A stretch of DNA of 54,551 bases from an uncultured Pelagibacteraceae bacterium (GTDB lineage Bacteria > Pseudomonadota > Alphaproteobacteria > Pelagibacterales > Pelagibacteraceae), in assembly GCA_902632275.1 (NCBI GenBank), contig CACPBW010000003.1:1-54551 (forward strand), given 5' to 3'. Position numbers and translations under genes: made by a program. Below the pieces are notes generated by a model, which saw only the letters and a list, made by a program, of their open reading frames with translations, did not search any database and was not told the DNA's origin. The number at the start of each line of letters is the position of its first letter. The stretch's first letter is position 1. Of this stretch, positions 47,461-54,551 are shown piece by piece.

Positions 47461-48066
47461 ATGAAAAAAAAAATTTCGATATTTAATAAACTTAGAAATT
47501 ATTTTATTGCAGGTATAGTTGCAATTATACCTATTGGTATAACATTGTATTTAACAATGTTTATTATTGAAGTTTCCTCTAAATTATTACCAAAAGAAAT
47601 TAATCCTAATAATTATTTACCATTTTCAATACCAGGTTTGGAGATTATTCTATCAATAATTATTATTACATTTATTGGCGGTTTATCTGTTTCGTTTGTT
47701 GGAAAAAAAATATTACAGCTTATAAACGATTTGTTTAAAAGAATTCCTTTTTTGAGGACTATATATTCTGCGATAAATCAAATGACAGAAAGTTTTACCA
47801 ATAAAGATAAAGGAAAAAAAAGTGTTGTTTTAGTTGAATATCCTCGAAAGGGTAGTTGGGCAGTTGGTTTTGCAACAAAAGATAACCAAGGTGAAATTTC
47901 AAAAAAAACTAATTCTGAACTTGTAAATGTATTTGTGCCAACTACACCAAACCCTACTAGTGGTTTTCTTTTGATGTTTCCTAAAAACGAAATTATATAT
48001 TTAGATATGACATTTGAGGAAGCTTCAAAATTTATAGTTTCAGCTGGCACATCTAATACAAATTAA
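47461..48066 (+). CDS. DUF502-family membrane protein
   Basis: A 201-residue protein with two membrane spans (about residues 11-35 and 57-80) and the DUF502 blocks FKRIPFLRTIYSAINQM, VEYPRKGSWAVGFATK and VFVPTTPNPTSGFLLMFP. The function is unknown. In alphaproteobacteria it often lies beside recG, as here. The ATG at 47461, with GAAGAG before it, is preferred over an in-frame TTG four codons upstream. It converges on recG with one base between the stops. Confidence 0.88.
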   Translation: MKKKISIFNKLRNYFIAGIVAIIPIGITLYLTMFIIEVSSKLLPKEINPNNYLPFSIPGLEIILSIIIITFIGGLSVSFVGKKILQLINDLFKRIPFLRTIYSAINQMTESFTNKDKGKKSVVLVEYPRKGSWAVGFATKDNQGEISKKTNSELVNVFVPTTPNPTSGFLLMFPKNEIIYLDMTFEEASKFIVSAGTSNTN

Positions 48067-48067
48067 T

Positions 48068-50107
48068 TTAAATAATATCATTTAATATATCTGCTCTATC
48101 ATAAAGTTTTAGCAATGAATGATATTTATTTAAATTCTTGTTTTCTATCTCAATTTTTTTCACCTCTTTTTCTGCTAGGAAAAATAAATTCTCATTTTGA
48201 ATTGGATCAGCTAATCTAAAACTTTTAAGACCGCTTTGCTTAAAACCTAATAAATCACCATAACCTCTTAATTTCATGTCTTCCTCTGAAATTTTAAAAC
48301 CATCATTGGTTGATTTTAAAATTTTTATTCTTTTTTTGGCGTTTTCACTTAAGTTTGTTCCAAACATTAGTATACAAAACCCCTCTTTAGCACCACGTCC
48401 GACACGACCTCTCAATTGATGTAGTTGAGATAAACCAAATTTATTTGCATTTTCAATTATTATTACATTAGCATTTGGAAAATCAATTCCTACTTCAATT
48501 ACTGTAGTCGAAACAATTATATCTATCTCTTGATTTAAAAATTTTAACAAAATTTCATCTTTTTGATCTTTTTCAAGACCACCATGAAGAAGTCCAACTC
48601 TGTTTTTAAAAATTTTTTTTAAAGACTCATATCTTTTAATTGAGGACTGATGATCTACTTTTTTGGATTCTTCTATCAATGGACAAACCCAAAAAATTTG
48701 ATTATTATTTTTTATATTTTTTTGCACAAACTTAATAATTTCGTCAATGTTACTATCATTTTTGCTATACGTTTTGATCTCTTTTCTATCTTTTGGTTTA
48801 GATTTTATAACTGAAGTATCCATATCACCATAAATAGTCATAATCATTGTTCTTGGAATTGGAGTTGCAGACATAACCAAAACATCACAATTTCGTCCGG
48901 CTTTATCAGACAATTTCTTTCTTTGTTTTACACCAAATTTATGTTGCTCATCAATTATAATCATTCCAAGCTTTTTATATTTTACTTTATCTTGGAAAAG
49001 AGCATGTGTCCCTATGAGTAAATCAATTTTACCTTCAGATAAATTTTTTAAAATTTCTTTGCGCTCTTTAAATTCGGTTTTACCAGTAAGAATTTTAATT
49101 TTTATGTTTGCATCAAATATTTTAACCGCCAACTTATAATGTTGCCTAGCTAGTATTTCAGTAGGAGCCATAAAGGCAACTTGAAATTTACTGTAGATTA
49201 CATTTAGTGATGAAATTAATGATACAATTGTTTTTCCACTTCCTACATCACCCTGCAGAAGTCTGAACATTTTTCTTTCAGATCTTAAATCATTATTTAT
49301 TTGATGGATTGCATCAAGTTGGTCATTTGTTAGTTTGAAATTAACTCTTTTAAGAACTGAATTTATTGGTTTATTATCAAATACTTTTTTTGTTTTTTTT
49401 ATTTTTTTAATTTTTGATCTAATGCTAGAACTTATTAAAAAATTTGAGAGAATTTCATCAAAAATTAATCTATTTAAAAAATTTCCTTTTTTTTTATAAT
49501 TTTTTGAGTCATGAAGTTGTAATATAGAATTTTTCCAAGTAATATTGTTAAATCTTCTCAATATATCTTTGCTTAACCATTCATCTAAATCTGGTAAATT
49601 TTTTAAAACATTATTAATTATTTTTTGATATTTCTTTTCATTTAAGCCATCTGTTAAACTATATTTAGGTTGGACTTTTCTTATAGAATTTTCATCTGTA
49701 GATATATGTGTTGGATTAACAATTTGATAATTTTTATTAAAAAAATTTATTTTACCGCTTATTATAATCTCATGATTCAAAGGAAGAATTTTCCTAATAT
49801 AACCCTCATAACTGTTAAAAAAAACACAGTTTATTTTTCCGGTATCATCTTCGCATATTACTTTATTAGGTAAATTTCTTATTCTAGGAAAATTATATTT
49901 TTTAACTAAAACCTTTAAAGTATGTACTTTTCCAATTTCTAATTCATTAACTTTGGAAATTCTGCTTCTATCAATAAAATCCCTGGGTAAATTCCAAAGA
50001 AGGTCAAATATAGTATTAATATTCTTTTTTTTTAATAAACTAGCTGTTTTTGTTCCTATGCCACTTATGTTATTTATATTTGTGAGCAAGTATTCTATAC
50101 CGTTCAT
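48068..50107 (-). CDS. recG: ATP-dependent DNA helicase RecG
   Basis: A 679-residue helicase that reverses stalled replication forks and processes branched DNA. The N-terminal wedge domain (OB fold) is followed by helicase motif I QGDVGSGKT (about residue 283), the DEQH box, SATPIPRT, and QLRGRVGRG of motif VI. It is divergent from sdhE with 17 bases between starts, the standard alphaproteobacterial pairing. Confidence 0.95.
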   Translation of the reverse strand: MNGIEYLLTNINNISGIGTKTASLLKKKNINTIFDLLWNLPRDFIDRSRISKVNELEIGKVHTLKVLVKKYNFPRIRNLPNKVICEDDTGKINCVFFNSYEGYIRKILPLNHEIIISGKINFFNKNYQIVNPTHISTDENSIRKVQPKYSLTDGLNEKKYQKIINNVLKNLPDLDEWLSKDILRRFNNITWKNSILQLHDSKNYKKKGNFLNRLIFDEILSNFLISSSIRSKIKKIKKTKKVFDNKPINSVLKRVNFKLTNDQLDAIHQINNDLRSERKMFRLLQGDVGSGKTIVSLISSLNVIYSKFQVAFMAPTEILARQHYKLAVKIFDANIKIKILTGKTEFKERKEILKNLSEGKIDLLIGTHALFQDKVKYKKLGMIIIDEQHKFGVKQRKKLSDKAGRNCDVLVMSATPIPRTMIMTIYGDMDTSVIKSKPKDRKEIKTYSKNDSNIDEIIKFVQKNIKNNNQIFWVCPLIEESKKVDHQSSIKRYESLKKIFKNRVGLLHGGLEKDQKDEILLKFLNQEIDIIVSTTVIEVGIDFPNANVIIIENANKFGLSQLHQLRGRVGRGAKEGFCILMFGTNLSENAKKRIKILKSTNDGFKISEEDMKLRGYGDLLGFKQSGLKSFRLADPIQNENLFFLAEKEVKKIEIENKNLNKYHSLLKLYDRADILNDII

Positions 50108-50124
50108 AGTTTATTTATATAACC

Positions 50125-50379
50125 ATGTCTCAAAATAAAGAAGATATTAAAAATAAAATTATTTATAGAAGTTCTTACAGAGGAACTAAAGAAATGGATA
50201 TATTAATGACTAACTTTGTAAAATCTATAATTAATGAATTAGACTATAATGAACTAATTCACTTAGACAAATTTATAAATTTAGATGATGAAATTTTAAA
50301 ATCTTTAAAAAATAAAGAGCTAAAGCATCAGATCGACAAAGACTTAATAAATATATTGCAGAAATTCGAAAAATTTTAA
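50125..50379 (+). CDS. sdhE: Succinate dehydrogenase flavin assembly factor SdhE
   Basis: An 84-residue protein of the SdhE/Sdh5 family that helps attach FAD to the succinate dehydrogenase flavoprotein. The diagnostic RGxxE motif is RGTKEMD at residues 19-25, followed by the family's helical bundle. Gene order recG/sdhE supports the call. Its 3' end is followed at once by tRNA-Ser on the other strand. Confidence 0.9.
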   Translation: MSQNKEDIKNKIIYRSSYRGTKEMDILMTNFVKSIINELDYNELIHLDKFINLDDEILKSLKNKELKHQIDKDLINILQKFEKF

Positions 50380-50382
50380 CAG

Positions 50383-50472
50383 TGGCGGAGAGACTGGGAT
50401 TCGAACCCAGGAAAGAGTTGCCCCTTTGCCGGTTTTCAAGACCGGTGCTTTCAACCGCTCAGCCATCTCTCC
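50383..50472 (-). tRNA. tRNA-Ser(TGA)
   Basis: On the minus strand acceptor strands are GGAGAGA and TCTCTCC with discriminator G and encoded CCA. The anticodon stem CCGGT/ACCGG encloses loop CTTGAAA, giving TGA. A long variable arm, typical of serine tRNAs, lies before the T-arm GGTTCGAATCC. Total length is 90 nt. Confidence 0.97.
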
Positions 50473-50537
50473 TAAAAAGTCTTTTACGATTATTAGTATA
50501 TATTTCAAGAATAAAATAGTTTAATTCATTAAATATT

Positions 50538-51422
50538 GTGTCTAAAAATAATAATTTTAATAAAGGTATTTTTCTAACAGCTGCAGGTTCAATTTGGTGG
50601 GGTCTTATTGGTGTTATTTATTTTAAATATATAGCTTTTGCTGGTCATATAGAAGTTGTAATTCATCGAAGTTTATGGACAACAGTAATGCTTATTATTA
50701 CATCTATTTTATTTTCTAAAATTAATAATATAAAAAAAGTTTTCAGAAATAAACAAAATTTAATAATACTTTTTTTTTCTGGAATTTTAATTTTTACAAA
50801 TTGGGCTGTTTGGATTTATGCTGTTACAACAGATCGTGTAATAGATGCGAGTTTTGGATATTTTATTATGCCAATCATAAGTATTTTTCTTGGATATTTT
50901 TTTTTTCAAGAAATTTTAACTTTTAAGAGTAAATTTTCTATATCAATTGTAATTTTTTCAATTTTATATTTATTATTCTCAAATTTTAATTCGATACCAT
51001 GGGTTGGCCTGATTGTTGCTTTAAGTTGGAGCTTTTATAATCTTTTAAGAAAAAAAATAAAGGTTGAGACCGATATTGGACTTCTAATAGAAAGCTTATA
51101 TATTTTACCAATTATACTTATATCTTTTTATTTTATAGTTCAGAATAATGTTAATGATTTTAATTTAGAAAACCCCAAGCTTATGTTTATTTTTATGCTT
51201 GCTGGACCTATGACTGTAATACCTTTGTATTTATATGTTAGAGGTGTTGAGCTTTGCGGGTTAGGTCCTACAGGTATGATTTTTTATATTACACCCACTT
51301 TACAATTTATACTTGGATATTTTCTATATAATGAGCCATTAAATAATGAAAAGTTAATTAGTTTTATTTTAATTTGGATTGCTGTATTTATCTATTTAAA
51401 GGATCTTTATGAAAACAAATAA
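50538..51422 (+). CDS. rarD: RarD-like EamA-family transporter
   Basis: A 294-residue inner-membrane protein with about ten spans in two EamA repeats, of the drug/metabolite transporter superfamily. GSIWWGLIGVIYFKY at the start, TNWAVWIYAVTTDRVIDASFGY and the end block LCGLGPTGMIFYITPTLQFILGY resemble RarD. The substrate is unknown. The start is GTG at 50538. The end overlaps the next gene by 14 bases. Confidence 0.85.
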   Translation: MSKNNNFNKGIFLTAAGSIWWGLIGVIYFKYIAFAGHIEVVIHRSLWTTVMLIITSILFSKINNIKKVFRNKQNLIILFFSGILIFTNWAVWIYAVTTDRVIDASFGYFIMPIISIFLGYFFFQEILTFKSKFSISIVIFSILYLLFSNFNSIPWVGLIVALSWSFYNLLRKKIKVETDIGLLIESLYILPIILISFYFIVQNNVNDFNLENPKLMFIFMLAGPMTVIPLYLYVRGVELCGLGPTGMIFYITPTLQFILGYFLYNEPLNNEKLISFILIWIAVFIYLKDLYENK

Positions 51423-52401
51423 AATAATTTTGTATCTATTTATTTATTTAATTTTGAGTATTAAAGCATCTTACGCTTTATCTTTTAATCAATGGAAGTC
51501 AGATTTCAAAATATTAGCATTATCAAAAGGAATTTCTGAAGACACTATCGATAAAGTTATGAATGAAGCAAAATTTCTTCCAAAGGTAATAGAATATGAT
51601 CGTTACCAACCTGAATTTTATGAAGATACTAAAACATACATTACGAAAAGAACATCAAAAAAAAAAGTAAAATCCGGTTTAAATTATTATAAAAAAAATA
51701 CAAAAATAATTAACGTTATAGATAAAAATTTTGAAATAGAAAAAGAACTTTTATTAGCTTTAATGGGTATAGAAACAAATTTTGGAAATTACTTGGGTAA
51801 AATGGATATAATTTCATCCTTATCTACTTTAAGTTTTGACAAAAGAAGAAGTGAATTTTTTACAAAAGAATTATTGACTATTTTAAAATTAATTGATGAA
51901 GGTGTTGTAGATCAAGAAATCCTATATGGATCTTGGGCAGGTGCTTTTGGAAATTTCCAATTTATGCCTTCGACAATTGAAAAATATGCTATTGATTACA
52001 ACAAAAATAACTTAATTGAACTCAAAGAAAATTCTGATTCATTTGCATCAGCAGCCAATTATTTGAATAAAATGGGATGGAAAAAAAATGCTCCTTGTTT
52101 TAAAAAAATATCACTCAAATCAAATGTTCCACAGAAAATTCTGAACACATCTGCAAGAAAAATAAAATATAAAAAAAAATTAAAATATTATAAAAAATAT
52201 ATAAACGAAAAAATTAATTATGACGAAAATGTTAAAGTGGCAATTATTACACCTGATGCTGAAATTGTTGATAATGCTAAAATTAACGAACCCGCATATA
52301 TTGTATTTCAAAATTATGAATTAATACTTAAATGGAATAGATCTCTAAGATTTGGTCTTGCAGTATGTACTTTAAAAAATAAATTTAAAAATGAATTATA
52401 A
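51409..52401 (+). CDS. mltB: Lytic murein transglycosylase, MltB family
   Basis: A 330-residue periplasmic enzyme that cleaves peptidoglycan glycan strands. A Sec signal peptide ends near residue 22 and no lipobox is visible, so it is probably soluble. The catalytic Glu is in LMGIETNFGNYLG near residue 125. YGSWAGAFGNFQFMPSTIEKYA is the MltB-type substrate block. It is part of the mltB-rlpA-dacA-tmk order found in many alphaproteobacteria. It overlaps the rlpA-like gene by 11 bases. Confidence 0.9.
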   Translation: MKTNKIILYLFIYLILSIKASYALSFNQWKSDFKILALSKGISEDTIDKVMNEAKFLPKVIEYDRYQPEFYEDTKTYITKRTSKKKVKSGLNYYKKNTKIINVIDKNFEIEKELLLALMGIETNFGNYLGKMDIISSLSTLSFDKRRSEFFTKELLTILKLIDEGVVDQEILYGSWAGAFGNFQFMPSTIEKYAIDYNKNNLIELKENSDSFASAANYLNKMGWKKNAPCFKKISLKSNVPQKILNTSARKIKYKKKLKYYKKYINEKINYDENVKVAIITPDAEIVDNAKINEPAYIVFQNYELILKWNRSLRFGLAVCTLKNKFKNEL

Positions 52402-53143
52402 AATAATTATTATTTTATTATTTTTATTAAGCTCTTGTACTAATAATATTGTAATTCAAAACAATCAAGACCAAATAATAAAACCCAAATTTATAAACTC
52501 AGGTTTTACATTAATTTATGATGAAAAATTATTTATTAATAAAATAATAAATAAAAAAATGAATGATAGAGATTTAATTATATTCCAAAAAAATTTAAAA
52601 AAAGGTACATCTGTTAAGCTACTTAATCCGATTAAAAATAAAAGTTTAATAGCCCATGTTGGAAAAAAGACAATTTATCCAAGTTTCAATAATTCAGTAG
52701 TTTCAAAAAGAATAGCTTCTGAGTTGGAACTTAACACTGATGAACCATATATAATAATTGAGGAGATAGTCGACAATAGTGCATTTTTTGCAAAGAAAGC
52801 AAAAATATATGAAGAGGAAAAAAAAGTAGCTAATAAAGCTCCTGTGGAAAAAATACTTGTTAATGATCTTAATCAGGCACCAAAAAAAATTAATACCCAA
52901 AAAGTGAAAAAATTTAATTATTCAATAAAAATTGCTGATTTTTACTTTGAAGACTCGGCAAAAACTATGAAAAAAAAAATTATAAACGAGTCAACAATTA
53001 AAAACGTTGATATAATAGAAAAAACAAAAAATAAATATAGAGTGATAATAGGACCTTATTTGAATTTGAAGTCTCTTCAAAAAGATTATATTAAACTTGA
53101 AAAATTAAATTTTGAAAATATACAAATTATCAAAAATGTTTAA
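52391..53143 (+). CDS. RlpA-like septal lipoprotein with SPOR-type C terminus, strongly diverged
   Basis: A 250-residue lipoprotein (lipobox LLSSC, Cys16). The middle part (LKKGTSVKLLNPIKNKSLIAHV, then SKRIASELEL) resembles the end of the RlpA double-psi barrel. The C-terminal 75 residues (YSIKIADFYFEDSAKTMKKKI through YRVIIGPYLNLKSLQKDY) look like an SPOR peptidoglycan-binding domain. The typical RlpA start of the barrel and its catalytic Asp/His are not apparent, so it may be structural only. Its position between mltB and dacA is the rlpA position. It overlaps dacA by 8 bases. Confidence 0.72.
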   Translation: MNYKIIIILLFLLSSCTNNIVIQNNQDQIIKPKFINSGFTLIYDEKLFINKIINKKMNDRDLIIFQKNLKKGTSVKLLNPIKNKSLIAHVGKKTIYPSFNNSVVSKRIASELELNTDEPYIIIEEIVDNSAFFAKKAKIYEEEKKVANKAPVEKILVNDLNQAPKKINTQKVKKFNYSIKIADFYFEDSAKTMKKKIINESTIKNVDIIEKTKNKYRVIIGPYLNLKSLQKDYIKLEKLNFENIQIIKNV

Positions 53144-54281
53144 AAAAATTACTTATTTTATTTTACTTATATTTGTACAATTTAAATCCTATGCATTTGA
53201 TATAAAGGCTCCCTCCGTGGTGTTACAAGATTTCCTGTCTGGCGAAATCTTATATGAAAAAGATGCTGATAGAGAAATATACCCTGCTTCAATGACTAAG
53301 ATAATGACTAGTATAATTGCTTTTGAAATGCTCAAACGGGGTGAAATAAATTTGGACGATAAATTTTTAGTCTCAGAAAAGGCATGGAAATTATCAACCG
53401 CCGGTTATTCTTCGATGTTCATAATGGTGGGTGACGAGGTCTCAGTAGAAAACTTATTAAGGGGAATTATCGTTGCCTCTGGTAATGATGCTTGCATAAC
53501 TTTAGCCGAAGGTATAGCTGGCTCCGAAGAGGAATTTGCAATGATTATGACCGCCAAAGCAAAAGAAATTGGAATGGAAAATACTAATTTTTCAAATTCA
53601 TCTGGTATAAATGATCCAGATAATTATTCTACATTAAAAGATATTTTAATAATGTCCAATTATCTTATTAAGAATTTCCCTGATTATTACAGGTACTTTA
53701 GTGAATTAGAATTTACATGGGATAGAACGGGTGGAGATCCAATAAGTCAAGGAAATCGAAATCCTTTACTTTATAAAAATATTGGAGCAGACGGAATTAA
53801 AACTGGATACCTTGCTGTAGAAAAATATTCATTGGCATCATCTGTTGAAAGAAATGGCAGAAGACTTGTAGCAGTAGCCAGCGGTTTCAAGACAAAAAAA
53901 GACAGATCTAAAGAGTCACTGAAATTGCATATGTGGGGATTTACAAATTTTGATACAATCAAAATATCTAAAAATGGAGAGAGTATTGCTGAATTTGATG
54001 TCTGGCTAGGCAAAAAAAATAAGGTAGATGGTTACGTAAAAGAAAATGTTTATAAAACAATTAAAAAGGGCCGAAAAAAAGACCTTAAGGTGGCTGTTGA
54101 ATATTTAGGTCCAATTAAAGCTCCAATTACCAAAGATCAAGAATTAGGAATGTTAAAAATCTACTTTAAAGATGATTTAATTAGCCAACATAAAATATAT
54201 GCTAGCAACGATGTAAAGAAAGTTAATTTATTTTCCAGATTAGCAAAATCATTAAATTATTTGATATGGGGCGATGTATAA
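53136..54281 (+). CDS. dacA: D-alanyl-D-alanine carboxypeptidase (PBP5/6 type)
   Basis: A 381-residue periplasmic enzyme that trims the peptidoglycan stem peptide. The signal peptide ends after about residue 20 (KSYA-FDI). The active-site triad of motifs is complete: SMTK with Ser52 and Lys55, SGN at 115-117, and KTG at 222-224. A C-terminal domain and a terminal hydrophobic/amphipathic stretch follow. The ATG at 53136 overlaps the rlpA-like stop and gives a normal signal peptide; the longer upstream frame is not used. It overlaps tmk by 8 bases. Confidence 0.94.
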   Translation: MFKKITYFILLIFVQFKSYAFDIKAPSVVLQDFLSGEILYEKDADREIYPASMTKIMTSIIAFEMLKRGEINLDDKFLVSEKAWKLSTAGYSSMFIMVGDEVSVENLLRGIIVASGNDACITLAEGIAGSEEEFAMIMTAKAKEIGMENTNFSNSSGINDPDNYSTLKDILIMSNYLIKNFPDYYRYFSELEFTWDRTGGDPISQGNRNPLLYKNIGADGIKTGYLAVEKYSLASSVERNGRRLVAVASGFKTKKDRSKESLKLHMWGFTNFDTIKISKNGESIAEFDVWLGKKNKVDGYVKENVYKTIKKGRKKDLKVAVEYLGPIKAPITKDQELGMLKIYFKDDLISQHKIYASNDVKKVNLFSRLAKSLNYLIWGDV

Positions 54282-54551
54282 TAAACCCATTATAGTATTT
54301 GAGGGTATAGAGGGATCAGGTAAAACAACCCATCTTAGGAATATTACAAGTTACTTAAAAAAAAGAAACCTCAAATATGTTTCGCTAAGAGAGCCTGGTG
54401 GCAGTAAAAATTCTGAATTAATTAGAAAAATTATTTTGAATAAAAAATCAGACCTTCATATTTTTAGCGATTTATTGCTCTATCTAGCAGCAAGAAATGA
54501 AAATATTAACAAAATAATAAAAAAGAATTATAAAAAAAAAATAATACTAAT
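54274..54551 (+). CDS. tmk: Thymidylate kinase, N-terminal part (3' end outside window)
   Basis: The frame is open from ATG 54274 to the window edge (92 codons). The P-loop FEGIEGSGKTTHL is at residues 9-21, followed by LREPGGSKNSELIRKIIL, the DRx-type region start and LLLYLAARNENI, all typical of bacterial dTMP kinase. It follows dacA, as in many alphaproteobacteria where holB comes next. Confidence 0.93.
   Translation, partial: MYNKPIIVFEGIEGSGKTTHLRNITSYLKKRNLKYVSLREPGGSKNSELIRKIILNKKSDLHIFSDLLLYLAARNENINKIIKKNYKKKIIL

Noticed and set aside
53112..53135. A longer N terminus for dacA
   Set aside because: It adds residues in front of a normal signal peptide and has no good start codon. ATG 53136 fits.

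Overview
The window looks like a piece of a SAR11 (Pelagibacterales, alphaproteobacterial) chromosome, probably close to Candidatus Pelagibacter. This rests on very AT-rich DNA, tightly packed genes with one-base TAATG junctions, alphaproteobacterial gene orders (ntrX-trkA, argS-x-nagZ-scpA-scpB-tatABC-serS, yajC-secD-secF, ssb-gyrA-coaD-ppi-tgt, recG/sdhE, mltB-rlpA-dacA-tmk), and a YhdW-type amino acid transporter. The genus is an inference from gene content, not from a database search.

Layout. 1-3235: end of ntrX, then trkA and a frameshifted trkH (potassium uptake). 3261-4474: tRNA-Arg and a glycosyltransferase. 4651-8913: general amino acid ABC transporter with a terminator-like hairpin after the binding-protein gene. 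9063-11531: an XRE regulator and a PQQ-dependent dehydrogenase, then tRNA-Asn and tRNA-Cys on the minus strand. 11847-17728: valS, ilvD, manC and an SMR-like membrane protein, followed by a 3' remnant of a second manC. 17911-20360 (minus): an arsenic/phosphate cluster with a PiT-like permease, an aquaglyceroporin, arsenate reductase and a small membrane protein. 20453-22536: DpkA-like reductase, xthA, A-type Fe-S carrier. 22587-33348: a long housekeeping run (dgt, argS, nagZ, scpAB, tatABC, serS, yajC, secDF). 33349-36858 (minus): PuuD-like membrane domain protein and uvrA. 36951-42153: ssb, gyrA, coaD, cyclophilin, tgt. 42206-46565: a small island inserted in a tRNA-Lys gene. 46574-54551: Tat-type M48 lipoprotein, DUF502 protein, recG, sdhE, tRNA-Ser, rarD-like, mltB, rlpA-like, dacA and the start of tmk.

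The most unusual structure is the 4.3-kb island at 42237-46518. It splits a tRNA-Lys(TTT) gene exactly at its 7-nt anticodon loop (CTTTTAA). The 5' half with its promoter is left on one side and the 3' half on the other. A complete tRNA-Lys copy lies inside the island. TGTGCA-type words cluster at both ends, as arm-type integrase sites would, but no integrase gene is visible. The cargo is an M48-like membrane peptidase and five unrecognised, mostly membrane, proteins.

Other points to check: loss of two of four zinc ligands in tgt, a second well-placed start inside the cyclophilin gene that would remove its signal peptide, loss of the key glutamate in the SMR protein, and an NPF in place of the first NPA box in the aquaporin.
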